Assembly: GCF_000349325.1 (NCBI RefSeq)
Contig: NC_020504.1
Location: 3,444,053-3,508,052, forward strand
Direction of reading: 5' to 3'
Source: Streptomyces davaonensis JCM 4913
GTDB taxonomy: Bacteria; Actinomycetota; Actinomycetes; Streptomycetales; Streptomycetaceae
DNA: 64,000 bases
A program made the translations under genes and the position numbers. The notes under the pieces are model-generated. The model had not been told where the DNA came from. It worked only from the letters and a program-made list of their open reading frames with translations, and made no database searches. Position 1 is the stretch's first letter. Each line of letters opens with the position of its first letter. Shown here piece by piece: positions 39,988 to 47,977 of this stretch.

Positions 39988-41076
39988 GTGCCTGGTCCGA
40001 AGCCGTTGCCGCTGGAACTGTCCGATCACGAACGCCGGGTGCTGCGGGGTTGGTTGCGCAAACAGACCGCCTCGCAGGCGCTGGTGTTGCGGTCGAGGGT
40101 CGTGCTGGCGTGCGCGGAGGGCATGTCGAACGCGCGGGTCGCGGATGACCTGGGTGTCTCGCGGGAGACGGTGCGCAAGTGGCGGTCCCGGTTCGCCGCG
40201 GACCGGCTGGAGGGTCTGGTGGACCGGCCGCGTCCGGGGCCGCCGCGGAAGATCACGGACGAGCAGGTCGAAGCTCTGGTCGCCAGGACGCTCGGCCAGG
40301 CGCCGCCGACGGGTGATTCGCACTGGTCGACGCGTTCGATGGCCGATGCCGCGGGCATGTCGCAGTCGGCTGTCTCGCGGATCTGGCGGGCGTTCGGCCT
40401 CAAACCGCACATCGTGGAGACCTGGAAACTGTCGACCGACCCGCAGTTCGTGACCAAGGTCCGCGACGTGGTGGGCATTTACCTGTCCCCGCCGGAGAAC
40501 GCCCTGGTTCTGGCGGTCGACGAGAAGTCGCAGATACAGGCCTTGGACCGGACCCAGCCAGTGCTGCCGATGGCGCCGACCACGCCGGCGAGGATGACGC
40601 ACGACTACGTCCGGCATGGCACAACCAGCTTGTTCGCCGCCCTGGACATCGCCTCTGGCTCGGTCATCGCCCAGCACTACCGCCGCCACCGCCACCAGGA
40701 GTTCCTTCGCTTCCTGAAGGTCATCGACGCGGCCGTTCCCAAGCACCTCGAACTCCACCTGATCCTGGACAACTACGCCACCCACAAGACCGAGCCGGTC
40801 AAGAAGTGGCTGCTTCGGCATCCCCGCTTCCATCTGCACTTCACTCCCACCTCGGCGTCCTGGCTCAACCTCGTCGAGCGCTGGTTCGCGGAGCTGACCT
40901 GCCGCAAACTCCGCCGCTCGGCCCACCGCAGCGTCGTCGAACTGGAACGGGACATCCGCGGCTGGATCAACGAGTGGAACAAGAGCCCCAAGCCGTTCGT
41001 CTGGACGAAGACCGCCGACGACATCCTCGACACTCTTGCCGCGTACTGCACACGAATTAACGACTCAGGACACTAG
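39988..41076 (+). CDS. IS630-family transposase
   Basis: A 362-residue DDE transposase. The N-terminus has two helix-turn-helix segments (NARVADDLGVSRETVRKW and SMADAAGMSQSAVSRIWRAF). The catalytic triad is D178 (LAVDEKS), D261 (LILDNYATHK) and E297 (LNLVERWF), with 35 residues between D261 and E297 as expected for IS630. It starts with GTG at 39988. The stop TAG is made from the duplicated target TA plus the first flanking G, so the element supplies no stop of its own. No frameshift is seen, so it may be active. Confidence 0.95.
   Translation: MPGPKPLPLELSDHERRVLRGWLRKQTASQALVLRSRVVLACAEGMSNARVADDLGVSRETVRKWRSRFAADRLEGLVDRPRPGPPRKITDEQVEALVARTLGQAPPTGDSHWSTRSMADAAGMSQSAVSRIWRAFGLKPHIVETWKLSTDPQFVTKVRDVVGIYLSPPENALVLAVDEKSQIQALDRTQPVLPMAPTTPARMTHDYVRHGTTSLFAALDIASGSVIAQHYRRHRHQEFLRFLKVIDAAVPKHLELHLILDNYATHKTEPVKKWLLRHPRFHLHFTPTSASWLNLVERWFAELTCRKLRRSAHRSVVELERDIRGWINEWNKSPKPFVWTKTADDILDTLAAYCTRINDSGH
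41053..41073 (-). repeat. Right terminal inverted repeat of the IS630 element
   Basis: It overlaps the 3' end of the transposase gene and encodes its last residues. The target TA follows at 41074-41075. Confidence 0.92.
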
Positions 41077-41484
41077 TTGGAGCCCGACCACTTCCGTCGG
41101 TCGCATTGCGGCATAGAGGACGCTCCCAAAGAACGCGACAAGGCGTCTGCCACGGTTTCGATGCACCGATCCGACGTAGGAGACGGCGGTGAGGAGTTGC
41201 CACCCCTGTATTTCATTGACCAGGACTCGCGGGTACACGCCACCCGCTGGCCTTCTCCAGTTACCGGAGGCCATAAGGACGGGCAGCCAGCGGCGACGCC
41301 ACCACGGCCAGCACCCGCGCTTGTGCCACAGCGGCTTCCGCAGCATCTCCCGTTGAATGTACGGGCGAGGGTGCGGCGCCAGCGCGGCGCCGGGGTGGTC
41401 AGGCGGCAAGCCTCCATGACCGAGGCGTAGCACCAGCCCGACCACGACCGAGGCGGTAGAGGTGTCGACGGGGATCTGACGCAT
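41074..41484 (-). pseudogene. Tyrosine-recombinase integrase, 5' fragment (cut by IS)
   Basis: The last 60 codons before the IS read QGWQLLTAVSYVG, GRRLVAFFG and YAAMRPTEVVGLQL, the start of an integrase catalytic domain with the first active-site Arg (MRPTE). Joining across one TA gives VGLQLAVCHLPEKEWGTLT in frame with the 3' fragment. Upstream of about 41280 the reading frame no longer resembles an integrase N-terminus (Trp/Arg-rich), so the 5' half is decayed or deleted. The remaining interval to 41574 holds nothing else recognisable. Confidence 0.8.
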
Positions 41485-41574
41485 GTGCTGAAGTTCGCGC
41501 GGGCGTTGCAGCGCTCAACTGATGCGCACCAGATGCTCAACACCTCGCTCGCACAGTATTCGGGCCCGAGTCGT

Positions 41575-42474
41575 TCACTGTGTGATCGCCCTCGCCGAGA
41601 GAGCCCCTCGGAGGCACTCCGTGAAGCGGGTGGTGATCGTGCCTGTGGGGTCCAGGTGGGGGTTGAAGATCGTGACGTCCAGGCCCCGGCAGCGGTCGTC
41701 GGTGAGGGCCGCGGTCAGTACGTGGTCGAGCTCCGGCCAGGTCAGGCCGTCGGGTTGGCGGTAGTCGACGGCCGGCATGACGTTGTCGTGCAGGACGTCG
41801 GCGTCCAGGTGGGTCCAGTAGGCGGCGGGGAGGGCGGTTAGGGCCTGGTGCGTTGCCGCTTCGATGCCCAGTTCGCGGATTGTCGACAGGTTCAGTGTGT
41901 GCATGGCCTCGGGCAGGGGCTGCATGCCTGCCCGGGAGGATTCCGCCTCGTCCCGGAACGCGAAAGCCACCACGTCCTCGTCCCGCACCAACGGGGCGCG
42001 GCCTTCCAGGTCCGTGAGGGTGGCGGGGCCTCTGCCCGTGGCGAGGGCCAGTTCCATCGAGGCTGCCTCGCCCCTCGGCTCGGCTGACGGCTGGTAGAAG
42101 TCGGTGTGGCCGTCCAGGAACAGGAGTCCGGGGCGGCCTCGGCGGCGCAGGGCGAGGAGGTTGCCCAGCAGGATGGTGCAGTCCCCGCCGAGGACGAGCG
42201 GGAAGAGGTCCTGGTCCAGGGCGGATTCCACGGCGTCCGCGAGGGTGAGTGAGTAGCGCGCGATGGCTGTCGGGTTGAGTACGGCCGTATCCGGGTCGCG
42301 TGCCTCGTCGTATTCCGGAGGGTCCAGCCTCTCTTCGCTCGCCACCCTGAAGCCGTCCAGCAGGCCCGCTCCGCGCAGTGCCCTCGGCAGGTCCGACACG
42401 CCGCCCGGCCGTAGGCCGAGTACCGACGGTGCCTCGATGATCGCCAAGCTCTGCGGGTTCGGCGGATTCTGCAT
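41575..42474 (-). CDS. Arginase/agmatinase-family ureohydrolase
   Basis: A 299-residue protein of the arginase fold. Metal-site motifs are FLDGHTDF (equivalent to DAHxD) and THLDADVLHD (DxD). The first metal ligand, normally His in GGDHS, is Cys here (LGGDCTILLG), a variant I believe is common among uncharacterised actinobacterial members. The substrate could be arginine, agmatine, guanidinobutyrate or another guanidino compound. The ATG at 42474 (MQNPPNPQSLAIIEAP) was chosen; longer readings to 42567 are possible. Divergent from the ketosynthase gene across 260 bp with no assignable promoter. Confidence 0.85.
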   Translation of the reverse strand: MQNPPNPQSLAIIEAPSVLGLRPGGVSDLPRALRGAGLLDGFRVASEERLDPPEYDEARDPDTAVLNPTAIARYSLTLADAVESALDQDLFPLVLGGDCTILLGNLLALRRRGRPGLLFLDGHTDFYQPSAEPRGEAASMELALATGRGPATLTDLEGRAPLVRDEDVVAFAFRDEAESSRAGMQPLPEAMHTLNLSTIRELGIEAATHQALTALPAAYWTHLDADVLHDNVMPAVDYRQPDGLTWPELDHVLTAALTDDRCRGLDVTIFNPHLDPTGTITTRFTECLRGALSARAITQ

Positions 42475-42734
42475 GGGCCGGTGTCCTCTCCGACTACGTG
42501 TGACGTGACAGTTCGTCATGTGCTGCCGTGACGTTTCCCACATCGCCTTCGAGGGCCGTTCGGACAACTCGGGCCGGATCAGGGGATGTTGGGGTGCCGG
42601 GACTTCTCGTATTCGTTTGCAGAAGGCAAAGGGAAGGGAAGGTTATTCATTCAACTATGGCCTCCGGCGGCCGTATCCAGTTCACTCGGACAAGTCCGGC
42701 AAAAGAACTCGGGTCACAGGAAGCCTGTACAGAC

Positions 42735-44492
42735 ATGCACCAAGTTCCCATACGTCCGCACTCCGTCAGCGTCGCCGAGGTGATTCCCGGCGATCTGGTC
42801 GCCCTGTCGGGCGAAGACGTCGTCCAGCAGCGGTGGTTCGTCGTGATGCACACGCTGCCCGAGTCCCCCGAGTCGATCCGGGTCGTCCTGCGGCCGCCGC
42901 TCGGCGGCCTGGACCGGGAGGAACTCCTCGCCCGGGAGCGGGAGGTGACGGTCGGGTGTCGGCGGCTGGATGTGACCGAGGTGCCGCTGGTGTCGTCGGT
43001 GCCGCTGGACGGCGTCGAGTTCCGGGACGGCGACCGGGTCACCTCACTGCGGGCTGTCGATCCGCTCGCCGATGAGGTGACGTACGTGCGGCGGTGGGGG
43101 GTGTGGCACCGGGATCTCGACACGGACGGGGGCGAGGCGGTCGCGGACGACGACGTGCGGCTGTGGGCCCGTGACGCCGGTCGGGACGGGTTCGTCGTAC
43201 GGCATCACGCGCGGCCGGAGTCGTCGGCCGCGGTGGGGTTCCGGGGGCGGCGGGTCGTCGTGACCGGGCTCGGGGCCGTGTCGCCGCTCGGTGTCGGGGT
43301 CGGGGAGTTGTGGCAGGGGCTGCTCGAAGGGCGGCACGGGATACGGGAGTTGGACGGGAGGGAGTTCGCGGAGCTGCCCGTGCGGGTGGCGGGGGTGGTG
43401 CCCGTGGACCCCGCTGAGCTGTTGCCGCGGGCTGCCGCTCGGCGGATGAACCGGGCCGCGCAGTTCGCCGTACTCGCCGCTCGGGAGGCGTGGGCGGACG
43501 CCGGATTCGTGGCGGGCGGGACCCTGGAGAGCGGGGTCGATCCGGAGCGGGTCGGGGTGAGCCTGGGGGCGATTCTCGGGGACGCGTCCGTACTGGTCGG
43601 CGGGGACCGGAAGTTGCGGGAGAAGGGGCCGCGGGGGGTGTCACCGCTCACCACGCCGATGACGGTGCCGTCGCAGGCCGCCTCGCAGGTCTCGCTCGAT
43701 CTGCACATCACCGGTGAGGCGCGGACCGTCACCAGCGCGTGTGCCTCCGGCACCGAGGCGATCGGGGAGGCCATCGACCGCATTCGGTACGGCCGTGTCG
43801 ACGTCGCCCTGGCGGGCGGTGCGGAGGCTGTTGTGACGCCGGCCATCATGGCGTCCTTCGCGTCCATGCGGGCCTTGGCCTCCGGTGGAGTCGACGACGG
43901 GTCGCCTTCTCGGCCCTTCGGCAAGGGGCGGGACGGGTTCGTGAACGGGGAGGGGGCGGGGGTGCTCCTCCTTGAGGCCGAGGAGCATGCGCTGGCCCGG
44001 GGTGCGCGAATCTACTGCGAGGCCGCGGGATGGGGACTGTCCGCCGACGCGCATCACATGGCCGCGCCCGATCCCTCCGGGACCGGGGTCGCACTCGCCC
44101 TGCGGCGGGCCGTGCGGGACGCCGGGGGGCACATGGTGGACGTCGTGCACATCAACGCGCACGCCACGGCCACGGTGGAGGGCGATCTCGCGGAGGCCGA
44201 GGCGGTGCGGGCGGTGTTCGGGGAGCGCCCTGTTCCGGTCACCGGGCTGAAGGGGCACCTCGGGCATCTCCAGGGCGCCGCGGGCGGGGTGGAGGCCGTC
44301 GCCGCCGCGCTGACGCTGCATCACGGGGTGGTGCCGCCGACCGTGGGAAGTGGCGAGGTCGACGGGGCGATGGGGCTGGACGTGGTGGTGGGGGCGCCGC
44401 GGGAGCTGCCTTCTCGTGGGGATCTGGTGCTGAGCAACTCGTTCGGGTTCGGTGGGCACAACGCGGTGCTGGCGCTGCGGAGGGCGGGCTGA
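42735..44492 (+). CDS. Beta-ketoacyl synthase with a 170-residue N-terminal extension
   Basis: A 585-residue protein. Residues from about 172 onward form a full FabF-like ketosynthase: RRVVVTGLGAVSPLG, the nucleophile Cys336 in VTSACASGTEA, and the two His in INAHATATVEGD and GLKGHLGHLQGAAGG, closing with SNSFGFGGHNAVLAL. The first 170 residues (IPGDLVALSGEDVVQQRWFV, RVVLRPPLGGLDREELL, WGVWHRDLDTDGG) match nothing I know. No acyl carrier protein, reductase or acyltransferase is adjacent. It may act in a dedicated small pathway or a polyene/aryl-type chain. The ATG at 42735 is the start that best fits coding bias. Confidence 0.85.
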   Translation: MHQVPIRPHSVSVAEVIPGDLVALSGEDVVQQRWFVVMHTLPESPESIRVVLRPPLGGLDREELLAREREVTVGCRRLDVTEVPLVSSVPLDGVEFRDGDRVTSLRAVDPLADEVTYVRRWGVWHRDLDTDGGEAVADDDVRLWARDAGRDGFVVRHHARPESSAAVGFRGRRVVVTGLGAVSPLGVGVGELWQGLLEGRHGIRELDGREFAELPVRVAGVVPVDPAELLPRAAARRMNRAAQFAVLAAREAWADAGFVAGGTLESGVDPERVGVSLGAILGDASVLVGGDRKLREKGPRGVSPLTTPMTVPSQAASQVSLDLHITGEARTVTSACASGTEAIGEAIDRIRYGRVDVALAGGAEAVVTPAIMASFASMRALASGGVDDGSPSRPFGKGRDGFVNGEGAGVLLLEAEEHALARGARIYCEAAGWGLSADAHHMAAPDPSGTGVALALRRAVRDAGGHMVDVVHINAHATATVEGDLAEAEAVRAVFGERPVPVTGLKGHLGHLQGAAGGVEAVAAALTLHHGVVPPTVGSGEVDGAMGLDVVVGAPRELPSRGDLVLSNSFGFGGHNAVLALRRAG

Positions 44493-44513
44493 GACCGGAG
44501 CACGGCAGGGGAG

Positions 44514-45542
44514 TCACGCCGTACGTTTGCGAGACGTCGTCTTCTTCGCGGGTGTCTTCTTTGCCGTGCTCTTCGCCGACGACGCCGACTTCGAGGTGGC
44601 CGACTTCGAGGAAGCCGCCTTCTTGGCGGTCCCCGTCGACTTCTTCGCGGAAGCCGTCGTCTTCTTCGCCGCCGTCTTCTTCGCGGTCGACTTCTTCCCC
44701 GTCGTCTGCTTCGGAGTCGCCCGGGAGGTCTTGCGGGGCAGTTCGGTGACCTCCGCCGGTTCCTCGCCCCGGGACTCCTTGGCCGCCCGGACGCTCTTCT
44801 CCAGCGCCGCCATCAGATCCAGGACCTTGCCGCCCTCGGCCGGTTCCGGGGACACGGGTGGGGTCTCGCCGGCCGCCTTCGCCGCGATGACCTCCTCCAC
44901 CGCTTCCCGGTACTCGTCATGGAGGTCTTCGAGGTCCACCTCGCCCAGCGTGTCCATCAGGGCGTCCGCGAGGTCCAGTTCCTTGTCGCGGACGGTCACG
45001 TCCACGTCGGGCGCCACGCCCTCGGGGGCCCGGACCTCGTCCGGCCAGAGCAGGCCGTGCATCGCGATCGCCTCCCCCACCACCCGGAGCATGCCGAGGC
45101 GTTCCCGGCCCCGCAGCGCGAACTTGGCGATGGCCACCTTGTTGCTGCGCTTCAGGGCCTCGCGCAGCAGGGTGTACGGCTTCGCCGCCGGGGCGCCGCT
45201 CGCGGCCAGGTAGTACGCCGCGTCCATCTGGAGCGGGTCGATGCTGTCCGCCGGGACGAAGGCCACGATCTCGATCGTCTTCGCGGTCGGGAGGGGCAGC
45301 TGGGCCAGGTCCTCGTCCGTGATCGGGACGATCGTGCCGTCCGCGTCCTCGTACCCCTTGCCGATCTCCGACTGGGTGACCTCCCGGTCCTCCAGCTCGC
45401 AGAACTTCCGGTACCGGATGCGCCCGCCGTCCTCCGTATGGATCTGCCGGAAGGAGATCGAATGGCTCTCGGTCGCGTTCACCACCTTGATCGGGATGCT
45501 GACCAGACCGAACGAGATGGCGCCGTTCCATATGGATCGCAC
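44514..45542 (-). CDS. ku: Non-homologous end joining protein Ku
   Basis: A 342-residue bacterial Ku that binds DNA double-strand ends as a homodimer. The core (RSIWNGAISFGLVSIPIKVV, FRQIHTEDGGRIRYRKFCE, YYLAASGAPAAKPYTLLREAL, RERLGMLR) covers residues 1-250. The C-terminal 90 residues are a Lys/Ala/Ser/Thr tail with PAKK- and AKKTA-like repeats, as in extended Ku proteins that bind DNA away from ends. GTG at 45542 is preceded by GAAGG. It is divergent from the ligD polymerase gene with only 71 bp between starts. Confidence 0.95.
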   Translation of the reverse strand: MRSIWNGAISFGLVSIPIKVVNATESHSISFRQIHTEDGGRIRYRKFCELEDREVTQSEIGKGYEDADGTIVPITDEDLAQLPLPTAKTIEIVAFVPADSIDPLQMDAAYYLAASGAPAAKPYTLLREALKRSNKVAIAKFALRGRERLGMLRVVGEAIAMHGLLWPDEVRAPEGVAPDVDVTVRDKELDLADALMDTLGEVDLEDLHDEYREAVEEVIAAKAAGETPPVSPEPAEGGKVLDLMAALEKSVRAAKESRGEEPAEVTELPRKTSRATPKQTTGKKSTAKKTAAKKTTASAKKSTGTAKKAASSKSATSKSASSAKSTAKKTPAKKTTSRKRTA

Positions 45543-45586
45543 GTGCAGCACCCTTCATCCGGTTTGGACTAGTTCGCGGCAGCTTC

Positions 45587-45604
45587 ATCCCATTTCCATG
45601 GGAT
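45587..45604. promoter_or_regulatory. Palindrome in the ku/ligD divergent promoter region
   Basis: A perfect inverted repeat ATCCCAT-TTCC-ATGGGAT lies 9 bp before the ligD start and about 45 bp before ku. Its position in the 71-bp divergent region makes it a candidate operator, though it could also fold in the mRNA leader of ligD. Confidence 0.4.
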
Positions 45605-45613
45605 TCTCATCGT

Positions 45614-46501
45614 ATGACGCCGATCACAGAGGTGGAGGGGCGACGGCTCGCGCTCAGCAACCTGGAGAAGGTGCTGTACCCGGCGACCGGCTTCACCAAG
45701 GGCGAGGTGCTGCACTACTACGCCACCGCCGCCGACGTACTGCTGCCCCATCTGCGTGACCGGCCGGTCTCCTTCCTGCGCTACCCGGACGGGCCGGACG
45801 GACAGGTCTTCTTCACCAAGAACGTGCCGCCCGGTACACCCGACTGGGTCACCACCGCCGAGGTCCCCCGTTCGGAGGGGCCCGCCCGGATGGTGCTCGT
45901 CCAGGACCTCCCGAGCCTGATGTGGGCGGCGAACCTGGTCGCCGAGTTCCACACCCACCAGTGGGTCGCCCAGGCGCCCGGCGCCGCCGACCGGCTCGTC
46001 TTCGACCTCGACCCGGGTTCCCCGGCGACCGTCGTGGAGTGCTGCGAGGTCGCCCTGTGGCTGCGCGAGCGGCTCGCCGCGGACGGGATCGAGGCGTACG
46101 CCAAGACGTCCGGGTCCAAGGGGCTGCATCTGCTCGCAGCGGTCCGGGGTTCCCCCTCCGACGAGGTGTCCGAGTACGCCAAGGGGCTCGCCGTGGAGGC
46201 CGAGAAGGCCATGCCGCGGCTGGTGCTGCACCGGATGACGCGCAGCCTGCGGCCGGGGAAGGTCTTCGTCGACTGGAGCCAGAACGCCGCCCGGAAGACG
46301 ACGGCCACGCCCTACACCCTCCGCGCCCGCCCCGAGCCCTGGGTCTCCGCGCCCGTCACCTGGGCCGAGGTCGAGGAGTGCCGCTCCCCCACCCAGCTGG
46401 CCTTCACCGCACCGGACGTGGCCCCGCGCATCCAGGACTACGGCGATCTGCTGGCGCCGCTCTTCGCCCAGGACCGGGCGGGGACGCTGCCGCGAAGCTG
46501 A
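45614..46501 (+). CDS. LigD-type polymerase/primase (non-homologous end joining)
   Basis: A 295-residue stand-alone PolDom of the LigD family, an archaeo-eukaryotic primase fold that fills gaps during end joining. Catalytic Asp131 and Asp133 are in FDLDPG. Conserved segments include NLEKVLYPATGFTKGEVLHYY, FFTKNVPPGTPDW, YAKTSGSKGLHLL and KVFVDWSQNAARKTT. There are no ligase or phosphoesterase domains, so the ligase must be encoded elsewhere, as is usual in streptomycetes. Divergent pairing with ku indicates one repair module. Confidence 0.95.
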   Translation: MTPITEVEGRRLALSNLEKVLYPATGFTKGEVLHYYATAADVLLPHLRDRPVSFLRYPDGPDGQVFFTKNVPPGTPDWVTTAEVPRSEGPARMVLVQDLPSLMWAANLVAEFHTHQWVAQAPGAADRLVFDLDPGSPATVVECCEVALWLRERLAADGIEAYAKTSGSKGLHLLAAVRGSPSDEVSEYAKGLAVEAEKAMPRLVLHRMTRSLRPGKVFVDWSQNAARKTTATPYTLRARPEPWVSAPVTWAEVEECRSPTQLAFTAPDVAPRIQDYGDLLAPLFAQDRAGTLPRS

Positions 46502-46510
46502 CCGCCCTTC

Positions 46511-46670
46511 GTCAACCAGGCAACGCCCCTACCCGGCCGCTGACCACCCCGCCAACCGGGCAGGAACCCTGCCCGGCCGCTGACCACCCCGCCAACCGGG
46601 CAGGAACCCTGCCCGGCCGCCAACCACCTCCGCCAACCGGGCGGGGTCGCGCCCCAGAGCTGACCGCCCC
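46511..46670. repeat. Four tandem 40-bp repeats, each with a hairpin
   Basis: Units at 46511-46550, 46551-46590, 46591-46631 and 46632-46670. Units 2 and 3 are nearly identical; 1 and 4 are diverged. Each central unit contains a 9-bp stem CCGGGCAGG / CCTGCCCGG with a 3-nt loop. The array lies between the ligD stop and the next gene on the same strand and could be a multiplied terminator. Confidence 0.88.
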
Positions 46671-46698
46671 ACCCGAACCGCCGAACCCAAGGAGACGC

Positions 46699-47973
46699 AT
46701 GCCCACCCCCCGCACCCTCCTCGTAGCCCTCTCCACCCTCGCCCTCGGCGCCGTACTCCCCCTGGCCCCGCCCTCCCAGGCCACCGAGCGGACCCCGGAC
46801 TCCGAGGTGATCACCGACTGGAACCGGACCGCCGTCGAGGTGGTCAGCGTCGACGCCCGCAAGCCCACCGCCGAGCCGTTCATCTGGTACGGCTTCGTCT
46901 CCGCCGCCGTCTACAACGCGGTCGTCGGCATCGAGGGCCGCTACACGCCGTACAAGTGGGACGTACGGGGACCTCGGCACGCTTCCTCGGAGGCGGCCGC
47001 CGCCGCTGCCGCGCGCCGGGTGCTGCTGACGTACTTCCCGGCCTCCGAGGGCCGGATCAACGCCGCCTACAGCGCCTCGCTGGCGAAGATCCCCGAAGGC
47101 CGGGCCAGGGACGCGGGGGTCGCCTTCGGGGAGCGGGCCGCCGAGCACCTCGTGGAGCTGCGCGAGGGGGACGGGCGGGACGCGACGGTGCCGTTCGAGC
47201 GAGCACCGGAGCCCGGGGTCTGGCGGCCCGAACTGCCCGGCTACCGGCCCTTCGCCAACCCCTGGCTGGGGAAGCTGCGGCCGATGCTGCTGGACTCGCC
47301 GGAGCAGTACCTGCCGGGGCCGCCGCCCGAGCTGACCTCGGAGCGCTACACGCGCGACTTCGCCGAGGTGAGGGCGATGGGCGCGCGGGACAGTGCCGAG
47401 CGGACGCCGGAGCAGACCGAGACGGCGCTGTTCTTCACGGATCCGCTGCCGCAGCAGCTTCAGGCCGCCTACCGGGAGCGGGTCACCCGGCGCGGCGCGG
47501 ACATCGTCGAGGCGGCCCGGCTCTTCGCGGCGGCGAACACCGCGTCGGCGGACGCGACGATCACCACCTGGAACGCCAAGCAGACCTACGCGCTGTGGCG
47601 GCCGATCACCGCGATCCGGCAGGCGCACACGGACGGCAATCCCTCGACCGGGGGCGATCCGACCTGGCTGCCCCTGACGAACACTCCCCCGTACCCCGAG
47701 TACATCGGGGGGCACTGCGCCAACGACGGGGCCGTGATGGCCGTACTGGACCGGCTGACCGGCGGTGACATCGATCTGCGGGTGCACTCGGCCGTCACGG
47801 GTACGACGCGGACGTACAGGGACTCGGCGGACTTCAACCGGGACGTCATCGACGCGCGGGTGTGGGAGGGCATCCACTTCCGGACCGCGGACGTGGTGGG
47901 CAACCGGGTCGGGCGGAAGATCGGCCGATTCGCGGTCGCGCACTACTTCAAGCCGGTCCGTCAACCACTTTGA
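46699..47973 (+). CDS. Secreted vanadium-dependent haloperoxidase/PAP2-family protein
   Basis: A 424-residue exported protein with a signal peptide (residues 1-28, cleaved near SQA-TE). Vanadate-pocket residues of the haloperoxidase/acid-phosphatase superfamily are visible: Lys and Arg in NAKQTYALWRPITAIR, and Arg and His in ARVWEGIHFRTAD. The usual Ser-Gly-His triad is Gly-Gly-His here (PEYIGGHCANDGA). It could be a phosphatase rather than a halogenating enzyme. ATG at 46699 with AAGGAG seven nt upstream. Convergent with the NERD gene, 4 bp apart. Confidence 0.87.
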   Translation: MPTPRTLLVALSTLALGAVLPLAPPSQATERTPDSEVITDWNRTAVEVVSVDARKPTAEPFIWYGFVSAAVYNAVVGIEGRYTPYKWDVRGPRHASSEAAAAAAARRVLLTYFPASEGRINAAYSASLAKIPEGRARDAGVAFGERAAEHLVELREGDGRDATVPFERAPEPGVWRPELPGYRPFANPWLGKLRPMLLDSPEQYLPGPPPELTSERYTRDFAEVRAMGARDSAERTPEQTETALFFTDPLPQQLQAAYRERVTRRGADIVEAARLFAAANTASADATITTWNAKQTYALWRPITAIRQAHTDGNPSTGGDPTWLPLTNTPPYPEYIGGHCANDGAVMAVLDRLTGGDIDLRVHSAVTGTTRTYRDSADFNRDVIDARVWEGIHFRTADVVGNRVGRKIGRFAVAHYFKPVRQPL

Positions 47974-47977
47974 CCCC

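Larger units (their letters stand above)
39945..41073 (+). mobile_element. Complete IS630-family insertion sequence
   Basis: A 1129-bp element bounded by 21-bp terminal inverted repeats, GTGTCCTGAGTCGTTAGTTCG at 39945-39965 and its complement at 41053-41073, with one mismatch. It is flanked on both sides by TA, the target duplication typical of IS630/Tc1-mariner elements (39943-39944 and 41074-41075). It contains one intact transposase gene. Its limits are independently confirmed because removing it with one TA restores the host integrase frame. Confidence 0.95.

Noticed and set aside
38265..42474. A second attachment site (copy of the tRNA-Arg 3' end)
   Set aside because: No match to the last 20 bases of the tRNA was found by eye between the tRNA and the arginase gene.
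46511..46670. Possible CRISPR array
   Set aside because: The 40-bp units abut with no unique spacers and no cas genes are present; it is a tandem repeat.
45922..47973. A 683-residue fusion of LigD-region sequence with the haloperoxidase-like protein
   Set aside because: The upstream part lies in the wrong frame of ligD and across the repeat array; ATG 46699 with AAGGAG and a signal peptide marks the true start.
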